Shown: positions 15,396 through 22,849 of the stretch, one piece after another
Layout of the letters: every line of letters begins with the position of its first letter
Numbering within the stretch: the stretch's first letter is position 1
NCBI GenBank assembly: GCA_030431335.1
Contig: JAUIJH010000041.1
Coordinates: forward strand, 1 to 35,426
Source: Alphaproteobacteria bacterium
GTDB taxonomy: Bacteria; Pseudomonadota; Alphaproteobacteria; Rhizobiales; Amorphaceae
Length of the DNA: 35,426 nucleotides
Reading direction: 5' to 3'
The notes under the pieces: model-generated
Seen by the model: the letters and a program-made list of their open reading frames with translations, nothing else
The model's database searches: none
What the model was told of the DNA's origin: nothing
Program-made: the position numbers and the translations under genes

Positions 15396-16847
15396 CTACC
15401 CCAGTTCGGGCTGGTAGCCGGGCGGGGGCGAGTAGCCGAGGTCGCCGCGGGCGATCACCGCCTCGCGGCCGCCGTTCTTTTCCACCTGCTCGGCCTGGCG
15501 CGTCTTGGCGCGGCGGTCCACCGCTTCCGGGTCGAGCCGGGCACGCAGGCGCCCCTCGAAATCGGCGAGCACGTCCGCGTGGGCCGGGTCGCCCGCGAGG
15601 TCGTTCAGCTCGTCGGGGTCGGCGTCGAGGTCGAACAGCATCGGCGGGTAGCTCGCGAAGTGGATGTATTTGTAGCGTCGGTCGCGCAGCATGAAGATCG
15701 CGCCCGACGAGCCCATCGCGTGGTACTCCGACAGCACCGTGCGGTCGGGCTCGGCCCCTGCCGCCAGCGCCGCCAGCGACGTGCCCGGATGGTCCGCATC
15801 GACGATGTCCTCCCCGGCGCATTCGCCGATGAAGGGGTAGATGTCGAGGAAGGTGGCCGCGGTGTCGACGGTGGCACCGGCGGGGATCCCCTCGCCCGCC
15901 GCGATCAGCGGCACGCCGGCCGCCTCCTCGTACATGGTCGATTTGCCCCAAAGGCCCCGCGCGCCCAGATTGTCGCCGTGATCGCTGGTGTAGACCACGC
16001 GCGTGTTGGCGTCGTTGCCGCTCTCCTTCAGCGCGCTCAGCACCTTGCCGATCTGCTCGTCGAGGAAGCTGCACAGGCCGAAATAGCCGGCGATGGCGCG
16101 GCGCACATCGTCCTCGGTCTTGAAGTAGTCGTCGTAGTTGGACGAGGTGGAATAGTCGCGCAGCGAGGGGTGGGTCGGCCGCTGGTCCTTGGCGTAGGCC
16201 TTCGGCATCGGCAGCTTGGGGTCGTTGTAGTAGCGATAATAGTGCTCGGGCGGCGCCGTCAGCGGGAAGTGCGGCGTCACGAAGGAGACGAACAGCACCC
16301 ACGGCTTGTCGGTGTGCTTGGGCGCCTCGTCATAGAGCCATTTCTGGGTCTCGGCGGCGATCTGGCGGTCGTAGAGCGTATAGGGGGACTCGCCCGGGCC
16401 GGCCATCGTCGCCATCTTGTGCGCCATGCCGCGCGGGGGCATGTCGTCCCGCACCAGCCCCATCAGGTCGCCCTTCGCCTCGATCACGTGCATCGGCAGG
16501 ATCTCGCGCGAAAACCCGTTGTCGTCGTCGCCGGAGCGGAAGTGCAGCTTGCCGATGGAGACCACCTCGTGGCCCCTGTCGCGCAGCCTGTGGTGCCAGG
16601 AGGGCACCGAGCCGTCATAGGGGTCCGCGTTGTCCCAGAAGCCGATCTGGTGGTTGTACTTGCCCGTCGCGAAGGCGGCGCGGGCCGGCACGCAGATCGG
16701 GCAGGACGTATAGGCGTTGGTGAAGCGGGTGCCGCGCGCGGCGAGCGCGTCGATATTGGGCGTGGTGACCATGTCGTGCCCGTAGCATCCCGCCATGGCG
16801 CGGTTGTGCTCGTCCGACATGATGATCACGAGATTCTGGGGCTGCAT
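15396..16847 (-). CDS. Sulfatase (type I, formylglycine-dependent), probably cytoplasmic
   Basis: A 483-residue alkaline-phosphatase-superfamily enzyme. Cys52-Val-Pro-Ala-Arg56 matches the C-x-P-x-R sulfatase signature, in which the cysteine becomes formylglycine. Further metal and substrate residues fit: Asp12 in IIMSDEHN, GKLHF, the histidine of PHFPL, and SDHGDNLGARG followed by WGKSTMYEE. The pattern is closest to choline-sulfatase and phosphonate-monoester-hydrolase-type members, so a small organic sulfate ester is likely but not certain. It starts MQPQNLVIIMSDEH with no signal peptide, so it should act in the cytoplasm on an imported ester. It follows tctC after 72 bp on the same strand. 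No formylglycine-generating enzyme gene is in the window. Confidence 0.92.
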   Translation of the reverse strand: MQPQNLVIIMSDEHNRAMAGCYGHDMVTTPNIDALAARGTRFTNAYTSCPICVPARAAFATGKYNHQIGFWDNADPYDGSVPSWHHRLRDRGHEVVSIGKLHFRSGDDDNGFSREILPMHVIEAKGDLMGLVRDDMPPRGMAHKMATMAGPGESPYTLYDRQIAAETQKWLYDEAPKHTDKPWVLFVSFVTPHFPLTAPPEHYYRYYNDPKLPMPKAYAKDQRPTHPSLRDYSTSSNYDDYFKTEDDVRRAIAGYFGLCSFLDEQIGKVLSALKESGNDANTRVVYTSDHGDNLGARGLWGKSTMYEEAAGVPLIAAGEGIPAGATVDTAATFLDIYPFIGECAGEDIVDADHPGTSLAALAAGAEPDRTVLSEYHAMGSSGAIFMLRDRRYKYIHFASYPPMLFDLDADPDELNDLAGDPAHADVLADFEGRLRARLDPEAVDRRAKTRQAEQVEKNGGREAVIARGDLGYSPPPGYQPELG

Positions 16848-16873
16848 GGGGCACTTTCTCTCGGCGGAAAAGG

Positions 16874-16898
16874 GGCCGCGCGACAGGCGCGCGCGGCC
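16874..16898. repeat. Hairpin between tctC and the sulfatase gene
   Basis: GGCCGCGCG (16874-16882) and CGCGCGGCC (16890-16898) form a perfect 9-bp stem with a 7-nt loop. It lies about 20 bp after the tctC stop in transcription direction and has no U-tract. It may stabilise the upstream mRNA or lower sulfatase expression. Confidence 0.55.
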
Positions 16899-16919
16899 AG
16901 GCGGGGAGGACGGGATCGC

Positions 16920-17885
16920 CTATTTGTTGATGATGTTGTCGCGGATGTCGGCGAAGGTCGCGACCTCCTCGCGCATCAGCGCCTCGAACTCGGCCGGCGT
17001 CAGCCACGTCGGCGCGAAGCCGAACTTCTCGCCGAAGCTCGCGAGGCTCTCGCTCTGGGACGCCGCCTCCAGCATTTCGGAGAACTTCGCCACCACCTCG
17101 TCCGGGGTGTCCTTGGGCAGGAAGATGCCGCGCGTCACGCCCACGTTCACGGGGATGCCGGCGTCCTTCAGGAGCGGCGTGTCGCGCAGCGGCTCGTAGC
17201 TGATGCCGTCGAGCGGCTGGGCGGCGGCGAGCACCTTGACCCCGCCTTCCTTGATCGCGTCGAGCATGATCGGCGAATGGATCACGCCGGCGCTCACCTC
17301 GTTGGCGAGGAGGCCTTTGCGTAGCGGCGCGCCGCCCTGATAGGCGACGACGCGCACCGGCGCCCCGCTGTAGCCCTTGATCGCGTGGGCCACCAGCGCG
17401 TGCGCACCCGCCGCGCCGCCGACGCCGATAGTCACCTGGTCCGGGTTCGCCTCGGCATCGGCCAGAAGGTCTTCCAAGGTTTCGTAGCCGCGCTCGGCGG
17501 GGGCGACCACCCAGGTGGGCGTCGCCATCACCGCGCCGACATACTTGAAGTCGTCGAGCGAGAAGGGCAGTTCCTGGAAGGTCAGCGTGGTGGTGAGGTC
17601 GCTGCTGCCGTTCAGCATCGCGGTGTAGCCGTCGGGCTTGGCTTGCAGCATCGCCATCGTGCCGGTGGTGCCGCTGGCGCCGCCGATGTTGTCGACCACC
17701 ACGCTCGCCCCCGTCGCCTCCTCCAGCGCCGCCGCGACGGCGCGGCCGATGGCGTCCGTGCCACCGCCGGCCGGATACGGCACGATCAGGTGGATGGTGT
17801 CGGACGGAAAGTCCTGCGCCACCGCCGGGGCGAGGCCGAGCCCCAGCGCCGTCAGCGCCGCTCCCAGTATCCGCATGGTTTTCAT
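16920..17885 (-). CDS. tctC: Tripartite tricarboxylate transporter substrate-binding protein
   Basis: A 321-residue periplasmic receptor of the TctC/BUG family. The ATG at 17885 is preceded by AGGAGAAAACGCC and gives a signal peptide (MKTMRILGAALTALGLGLAP, cleavage near AVAQD). The mature start FPSDTIHLIVPYPAGGGTDA is the family hallmark, as are VVVDNIGGASGTTGTMAM, IGVGGAAGAHALVAHAI and FLPKDTPDEVVAKFSEM. BUG receptors bind small carboxylates and related compounds; the ligand cannot be predicted. It is third in tctB-tctA-tctC, 29 bp after tctA, and is followed by the sulfatase gene. Confidence 0.95.
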   Translation of the reverse strand: MKTMRILGAALTALGLGLAPAVAQDFPSDTIHLIVPYPAGGGTDAIGRAVAAALEEATGASVVVDNIGGASGTTGTMAMLQAKPDGYTAMLNGSSDLTTTLTFQELPFSLDDFKYVGAVMATPTWVVAPAERGYETLEDLLADAEANPDQVTIGVGGAAGAHALVAHAIKGYSGAPVRVVAYQGGAPLRKGLLANEVSAGVIHSPIMLDAIKEGGVKVLAAAQPLDGISYEPLRDTPLLKDAGIPVNVGVTRGIFLPKDTPDEVVAKFSEMLEAASQSESLASFGEKFGFAPTWLTPAEFEALMREEVATFADIRDNIINK

Positions 17886-17914
17886 GGCGTTTTCTCCTAC
17901 GTTTGTTGTGTGGG

Positions 17915-19408
17915 TTATGCGCCCGCGGCGGTGTTGGGCCGCTGCAGGCTGCGCTTGATCTCGATGAAGACGAGGAAGGCGACGATGGCGATCATCACGA
18001 TGCGCGGCCAGGTCGCCACGAACGTTCCCCAGTCGCCGTTGGACAGCGACATGGCGAGGCGAAGATTGATCTCGATCACCGGTCCCAGGATGATGCCGAG
18101 GATGATGGTGACGACCGGGAAGCCGCGCTGTTCCAGCACGAAGCCGATCACGCCGAAGGCGAGCGCCACCCACACCGGGAACAGCGTGTTGGTGGTGGCG
18201 AAGGCGCCGATGGTGGCAAACACCAGGACGAACGGGAACAGCCACGAGCGGTCCTGCTGCAGGATGAAGACGAAGTAGCGGATCGCCTTCCAGCCGATGA
18301 TCAGCATCGCGACGTTGGCGACGAAGAGGCCCGCCAGGATGCCCCACACCACGTCGCCGTTGTCGCGCATCATGCTGACGCCCGGCGTGATGCCGTGCAG
18401 GAGCAGCGCACCCAGCATCACCGCGGTGGAGCCGTCGCCGGGGATGCCGAGGGTCAGCATCGGGATCATGGTGCCGCCGGTGGTGGCGTTGTTGGACGAT
18501 TCGGGCGCGAGGATGCCGTCCGGCTCGCCCTTGCCGAAATTCTCCGGGTTCTTCGAGCGGTTGCGCACGGTGGCATAGGAGAGCCACGTGGAGCCGTCGG
18601 CGCCGACACCCGGCACCGCGCCGACGCCGACGCCATAGAGCGCGCCGATGGCGATCGCCTGCCAGCGCCGCGCGATGTCGCGCAGCGTGGGCATCGCGAG
18701 GCGCACGGCCTTGTCCACGATGTGCGAGCGGTCGCCGATCAGCACCACGTCGCTCAGCACCACCGCGATGCCGAAGACGCCCACCAGCGCCGCCGCGAAG
18801 GGGATGCCGGAGGAGAGTTCCAGGTTGCCGAAGGTGTAGCGCATCACGCCGTCCTCCGGGTCGATGCCGACGGTGCCGACGAGGACGCCGAACAGCACGC
18901 CGATGAACCCCTTCACCAGCGAGCCGCGCACGAAGGCGCACACCATCACCAGCCCGGCGATGCCGATCAGCGCGATGTCCGCCGGCCCTGCCCTCAGCGC
19001 GACGGTGGCGATCAGCGGCACGAAGGAGACGGCGATGAGCCAGCCGAAGATGCCGCCCGCCGCCGAGCCCACCGTGGCGTAGCCGAGCGCGTGGCCGGCC
19101 ATGCCCTTTTGCGCCATCGGGTAGCCGTCGAGCGCGGTGCAGGCGCCCGCCGGCGTCCCGGGCGTGCGCAGGAGGATCGCCGAGTAGGAGCCGCCCAGCT
19201 TGGTGCCGACATAGATGCCGATCATCAACAGCAGCGCCGGCAGCGGCCCCATGCCGTAGGTGACCGGCAACAGCACGATGATCGCCATCGGCGAGGACAG
19301 CCCCGGCAGCGCGCCGATGAGGATGCCCAGCGCCGTGCCGGCGACGGTGAGGAGAATGTTGATCGGGGCGAGCGCGGCCCCGAAGCCGCCGATGAGGTGT
19401 TCGAGCAT
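17915..19408 (-). CDS. tctA: Tripartite tricarboxylate transporter large permease
   Basis: A 497-residue membrane protein, the normal TctA length (about 500) with some 10-12 helices. Clear TctA segments are GALPGLSSPMAIIVLLPVTY, YVGTKLGGSYSAILLRTPGT and GAVPGVGADGSTWLSYATVR, plus PESSNNATTGGTMIPMLTLG and IPGDGSTAVMLGALLLHG. With TctB it forms the ion-coupled channel that takes substrate from TctC. The start is 10 bp after the tctB stop, so the genes are in one operon. Confidence 0.97.
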   Translation of the reverse strand: MLEHLIGGFGAALAPINILLTVAGTALGILIGALPGLSSPMAIIVLLPVTYGMGPLPALLLMIGIYVGTKLGGSYSAILLRTPGTPAGACTALDGYPMAQKGMAGHALGYATVGSAAGGIFGWLIAVSFVPLIATVALRAGPADIALIGIAGLVMVCAFVRGSLVKGFIGVLFGVLVGTVGIDPEDGVMRYTFGNLELSSGIPFAAALVGVFGIAVVLSDVVLIGDRSHIVDKAVRLAMPTLRDIARRWQAIAIGALYGVGVGAVPGVGADGSTWLSYATVRNRSKNPENFGKGEPDGILAPESSNNATTGGTMIPMLTLGIPGDGSTAVMLGALLLHGITPGVSMMRDNGDVVWGILAGLFVANVAMLIIGWKAIRYFVFILQQDRSWLFPFVLVFATIGAFATTNTLFPVWVALAFGVIGFVLEQRGFPVVTIILGIILGPVIEINLRLAMSLSNGDWGTFVATWPRIVMIAIVAFLVFIEIKRSLQRPNTAAGA

Positions 19409-19418
19409 CCGGGGGGGC

Positions 19419-19940
19419 CTAAAGCGGCAGACGCAGCGCGACGACGAAGAGGCCGTAGAGTGCGCCCGCGCCGATGAGGGAAACGGCCGCGACGCGCACC
19501 GGCGAGGTCTGCCCGTAGAGCACGAACATCGCCGCCAGGAACACCGCGGTCGCGAGGAAGAACGGCACGTCCTTCATCGCCGCGACGTACGCGGCAAGGA
19601 GGCCGAAGGTGCCGAGCCGCCGCCCCACCACGCGCCAGGAGACGCGCGGAGCGGCCGGCGCGGCCGCTTCATCGGCCCCTGCCCCAGCCCCGGCGACCAG
19701 CTTGCGCACCGTGCCCGCCACATAGATCAGCGCCAGCGCCGCGATGCCCAGCGCGGCGATGGTGGGCACCGTGGCGTAGTCGAGCGGTCCGGTGCTGAGG
19801 CCGAAGACCGGCTTGTCGAGGAAGTTGATGCGGTAGGCGGCGTAGAGGCCGAGCGCGACGAAGGCCAGACCAACGGCCAGATCCTGCCACACCGCGTCGC
19901 GTCGAAGCGCGACCGGCGTTTGCACGTCGCCGGATGTCAT
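19419..19940 (-). CDS. tctB: Tripartite tricarboxylate transporter small permease
   Basis: A 173-residue protein with about four membrane helices, the TctB pattern. The ATG at 19940 is preceded by GGAGGACGCCCC. After a short start (MTSGDVQTPVALRRDAVWQD) come LAVGLAFVALGLYAAYRINF, then TLPTIAALG-like YATVPTIAALGIAALALIYV and two C-terminal helices (FFLATAVFLAAMFVLYG, VSLIGAGALYGLFVVAL). The sequence of TctB proteins varies widely, so the call rests on length, topology and position before tctA. It is the first gene of the operon and is divergent from the GntR gene. Confidence 0.9.
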   Translation of the reverse strand: MTSGDVQTPVALRRDAVWQDLAVGLAFVALGLYAAYRINFLDKPVFGLSTGPLDYATVPTIAALGIAALALIYVAGTVRKLVAGAGAGADEAAAPAAPRVSWRVVGRRLGTFGLLAAYVAAMKDVPFFLATAVFLAAMFVLYGQTSPVRVAAVSLIGAGALYGLFVVALRLPL

Positions 19941-19992
19941 GGGGCGTCCTCCAACAAAACTGGCGCATTCGCGCTCAATGAACCTTGTGGTA

Positions 19993-20020
19993 ACGTTAAA
20001 AGCTATATAGCTTTTGTCAA
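19993..20020 (-). promoter_or_regulatory. Probable promoter of the tctBAC-sulfatase operon
   Basis: On the - strand a perfect -35 box TTGACA (20015-20020) is followed after 16 bp by TAACGT (19993-19998), a weak -10 box. Nearly the whole spacer is the 18-bp palindrome described separately. The -10 is uncertain. Confidence 0.45.
19998..20015. promoter_or_regulatory. 18-bp perfect palindrome, probable GntR operator
   Basis: AAAAGCTATATAGCTTTT is a perfect 18-bp palindrome in the 105-bp gap between tctB and the divergent regulator gene. It is strikingly AT-rich in this GC-rich DNA. It lies between the -35 and -10 boxes of the tct promoter and only 10-31 bp before the regulator start, so a bound regulator would block both genes. 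GntR/UTRA proteins bind such symmetric sites as dimers. Confidence 0.75.
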
Positions 20021-20045
20021 CCAGATGATTCAGCGCGGCTGGCCC

Positions 20046-20822
20046 ATGTCCACACCGGAATTTTCCTTCGCGTCGCTCACCGATTCGGCAGCCGCACCGC
20101 GCGGTGTGGCCAAGTACGAGCTGCTGCGGCAGGGGTTGGCGCTCGCCATCGAGCAGGGCCGGCTCGCGCCCGGCAGCCGGTTGCCGGCCGAGCTGCAACT
20201 CGCCGAGCAGACCAAGTTCAGCCTCGGCACGGTGCAGCGGGCCCTGCGCGAACTCGCCAATGACGGCTATGTGGAGCGCCGGCAGGGCCACGGCACCTTC
20301 GTGGCCGAGCGCGGGCGCGTTTTGGCGGCGCCCATCCACTCCCTCTTCGCCAGGCCCGACAGCACCGATCCGCTGCCCGTCTACACGCGCGTGCTCGCCC
20401 GCCAGGTCGAAAAGGGGCCCGGCCCGTGGCGCGATGCGTTGGGCGAGGAGCCGGAGGGGCTGCTGCGCATCGACCGGCGGGTGGATATCGACGGCCGCTT
20501 CCTGGTCGCCAACCGCACCTATCTGGCGATGTCCCGCTTCGGCCATTTTCTGGAACTGCCGCAGGAACAGCTCGACGGCCGCAACCTGCGCAAGCTCATG
20601 TTCAAGACCTACGGCCTCAAGGTCGTGCGCATCTCACAGCGCATGCGCGTGGCGCGGCTGCCCGAGGCCGCGGCCAGCCTGATGCAACACGAGCCTGGCG
20701 CCCTGGTGATGGAGATCGGCGCCATCGCCTACATCGCCGGCAACACCGCGATCTACTACCAATCGATCTGGGTTCCGCCGACGGAGGAATCGCTCCTGGT
20801 CGAGGTCGCCGTCGGCCTCTAG
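20046..20822 (+). CDS. GntR-family transcriptional regulator with UTRA (HutC) ligand domain
   Basis: About 258 residues. The N-terminal winged helix-turn-helix is clear: YELLRQGLALAIEQGRLAPG, SRLPAELQLAEQTKFSLGTV, then QRALRELANDGYVERRQGHG and TFVAE, the GntR pattern. The C-terminal 160 residues fit the UTRA effector domain, with LLRIDRRVDIDGRFLVANRT and VMEIGAIAYIAGNTAIYYQS. The ATG at 20046 fits the usual protein start; an in-frame ATG at 20025 would add seven residues, and neither has a strong ribosome site. It is divergent from tctB with an 18-bp palindrome between, so it probably represses the tct-sulfatase operon and itself until an effector, likely the transported compound, binds. Confidence 0.93.
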   Translation: MSTPEFSFASLTDSAAAPRGVAKYELLRQGLALAIEQGRLAPGSRLPAELQLAEQTKFSLGTVQRALRELANDGYVERRQGHGTFVAERGRVLAAPIHSLFARPDSTDPLPVYTRVLARQVEKGPGPWRDALGEEPEGLLRIDRRVDIDGRFLVANRTYLAMSRFGHFLELPQEQLDGRNLRKLMFKTYGLKVVRISQRMRVARLPEAAASLMQHEPGALVMEIGAIAYIAGNTAIYYQSIWVPPTEESLLVEVAVGL

Positions 20823-20866
20823 CCGCCGTCACCGCCGGGTCGCCCTGTCCGGCCACCACATTTGCA

Positions 20867-20908
20867 CGCGACGCGTGGACCGGCGCGACGAGCCGGCGTA
20901 GCGTCGCG
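20867..20908. terminator. Nested stem-loop between convergent genes
   Basis: CGCGACGC (20867-20874) pairs with GCGTCGCG (20901-20908), and inside it CCGGC (20880-20884) pairs with GCCGG (20892-20896) around a 7-nt loop. It lies between the stops of the GntR gene and the convergent dehydratase gene. There is no U-tract on either side, so a terminator role is plausible from position only. A near-repeat of GTCGCGTCAGG occurs at about 20903 and 20922. Confidence 0.35.
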
Positions 20909-20927
20909 TCAGGGCGCGGCCGTCGCG

Positions 20928-21926
20928 TCAGGCGGCGAGGGCCTCAGCCATGCAGGCGGGGTCGACATTGCCGCCGCTGAGGACGACGACCACCGTCTTG
21001 CCGGCGACGTCGACGAGGCCGGCGAGCAGCGCCGCCAGCGCGATCACGCCGCCCGGCTCGGCCACCAGCTTCAGCTCTCGCGCCGCGAAGGCCATCGCCG
21101 TGAGGAGCGCGGCGTCGGGAACCGCCGCACCCGGCCGGCAGAGCGCGCTGTTGATGGGGAAGGTCAATTCGCCCGGCGTCTCCGACATGAGCGCATCGGC
21201 GAGCGAGCCGGCACGCGCGACATTCCACTCGCGCACGCCGTTGGCGAGCGACCGGCAGGTGTCGTCGAAGCCTTCCGGCTCCACCGCGCAACAGGTCGCG
21301 CCAGGCATCAGCTCCGCGATCGCCGTCGCGATGCCGGCCAGCAGCCCGCCGCCGCTGGTGGGCACCAGCACCAGATCGGCCGCAACGCCCATCGCCGCGA
21401 GATCGCTCGCGATCTCCAGCCCCGCCGTGCCCTGCCCCGCCATCACGCCGAGATCGTCGTAGGGGGCGACGAAGGTGGCGCCGGTGCGCGAGACGATCTC
21501 CTGCGCGATGGCCACGCGGTCCTCGCTCGCCCGGTCGTAGCCGACGACGGTGGCGCCGGAGCGCTCGGTGCGCGCGCGCTTGATGGCCGGCGCGTCGTGC
21601 GGCATCACGATGGTGGCCGGCACGCCGAACAGGCGCGCCGCCTCCGCAACGCCCTGCGCGTGGTTGCCCGAGGAGGCCGCCACGATGCCGCGCGCCCGGT
21701 CCGCCTCCTCGATCATCGCGATGCGGTTGTAGGCGCCGCGGAACTTGAACGAGCCGGTGCGCTGCAGGCACTCCGGCTTGATGAAGACGCGCGCGCCCAC
21801 CGCCCGGTCCAGCACGTCGCTGGTGACGAGCGGGGTGCGCACCGCGTGGCGCGCGATGCGGGCACGCGCCGCCTCGATGTCGCGAAACGTCAGCGTGGGG
21901 GTGTGTTCGGCTACGGGCGCGTTCAT
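20928..21926 (-). CDS. PLP-dependent threonine/serine dehydratase
   Basis: A 332-residue fold-type II PLP enzyme. Lys61 in TGSFKFRGAYNRI is the PLP-binding lysine, SSGNHAQGVA holds the substrate-binding loop, and PTSGGGLLAGIA the glycine-rich phosphate loop. There is no C-terminal ACT domain, so it is of the short catabolic type (threonine ammonia-lyase, serine dehydratase or serine racemase-like) and not the feedback-controlled biosynthetic IlvA. A related class acts on 3-hydroxyaspartate; sequence alone does not separate these. The ATG at 21926 overlaps the stop of the metallophosphoesterase gene (ATGA), so it is the second gene of a two-gene operon. Confidence 0.9.
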   Translation of the reverse strand: MNAPVAEHTPTLTFRDIEAARARIARHAVRTPLVTSDVLDRAVGARVFIKPECLQRTGSFKFRGAYNRIAMIEEADRARGIVAASSGNHAQGVAEAARLFGVPATIVMPHDAPAIKRARTERSGATVVGYDRASEDRVAIAQEIVSRTGATFVAPYDDLGVMAGQGTAGLEIASDLAAMGVAADLVLVPTSGGGLLAGIATAIAELMPGATCCAVEPEGFDDTCRSLANGVREWNVARAGSLADALMSETPGELTFPINSALCRPGAAVPDAALLTAMAFAARELKLVAEPGGVIALAALLAGLVDVAGKTVVVVLSGGNVDPACMAEALAA

Positions 21927-22762
21927 TGCTCTGGCTCCGCCTCGTCCTTCAGAACGGAGAATAGCGCAGCCGGACCGAAATCGTCGACATATCCGACGTG
22001 CGACACGGCGCTCGGCCCATCGATGAGGTGGAGACCGTAGGCGGGCGGCTCCATCACCAGGCGCGCCGGGGCCTCGAGGTCGAGCGTCAGCTCCACCTGG
22101 TGGGCGACGCCGGGGATCGCCATGGCCGTCACGCCCCCCACCTCGCCGACGATGACGCGGTGGACGTGGCCGCAGGCGATGCGGCGCACGTTGGGGTGGC
22201 GCGCCACCACCGCGGCGAAGGCGTCGGCGTCCTTGAGCGTGATGCCGTCCATGAAGCCGATGCCGCTGCCGAAGGGGGGATGGTGCATCGCGATCATCGC
22301 CGGCAGCCCGTCCGCGAGCAGCTCGTCGAGCCAGGCGAGCTGGGCGGGCCCGAGCTCGCCGTGGTGCTCGCCGGTGTCGATGCCGTCGACCGATGTGTCG
22401 AGGAGCACCAGGCGCACGCCCGCGACCACCGCGCTGTGGCACGCCTTGTCCGTCACCGGCGGCTCGGCATGGCCGGGGAAGGCGATGAACGCCTCGCGCA
22501 GGCGCGCCGTGCGGTCGTGATTGCCGGGCACCACGAAGACCGGCACCGAAAAGCGCGACAGCAGCATCAGCGCCCGGGCATAGGCATCGTCTTCGCCGAT
22601 ATCGGCAATGTCGCCGCTGACGATGACGGCGTCCACCTCCTCGTGCCGGGCGATCACCGCGTCGATCGCGCGGGCGACGAAACGGTCGGTGTCGATGCGG
22701 CCGAGCGTGAGGATGCCGGGCGGACGAAGGTGAAGGTCGGTGATGTGAGCGAAAACGGCCAT
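21923..22762 (-). CDS. Metallophosphoesterase (CpdA/GpdQ-like class III phosphodiesterase)
   Basis: A 279-residue binuclear metallophosphoesterase. All metal motifs are present: DLH in FAHITDLHLRPPG, GD in AVIVSGDIADIGED, GNHD in FVVPGNHDRTA, the histidine pair in MIAMHHPPFGSG and GHVH in RIACGHVHRVIVG. The motif set is that of cyclic-nucleotide or glycerophosphodiester phosphodiesterases (CpdA, GpdQ), so cAMP or a phosphodiester is a likely substrate but not shown. Cytoplasmic, no signal peptide. The ATG at 22762 has only a weak ribosome site. Its stop overlaps the dehydratase start; a shared pathway for the two is not evident. Confidence 0.93.
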   Translation of the reverse strand: MAVFAHITDLHLRPPGILTLGRIDTDRFVARAIDAVIARHEEVDAVIVSGDIADIGEDDAYARALMLLSRFSVPVFVVPGNHDRTARLREAFIAFPGHAEPPVTDKACHSAVVAGVRLVLLDTSVDGIDTGEHHGELGPAQLAWLDELLADGLPAMIAMHHPPFGSGIGFMDGITLKDADAFAAVVARHPNVRRIACGHVHRVIVGEVGGVTAMAIPGVAHQVELTLDLEAPARLVMEPPAYGLHLIDGPSAVSHVGYVDDFGPAALFSVLKDEAEPEQ

Positions 22763-22849
22763 GCAGCGCCAATAGCAGCGCCGGCATCGCGGCGGAAGAC
22801 GCCACACGTTGCGACAAGGCCGATGGACAAGCATTCGCCCAGGCAATAG

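Noticed and set aside
15261..17324. 687-codon + strand frame opposite the sulfatase and tctC genes
   Set aside because: Shadow of genes with intact sulfatase and TctC motifs; its own product has no recognisable domain.
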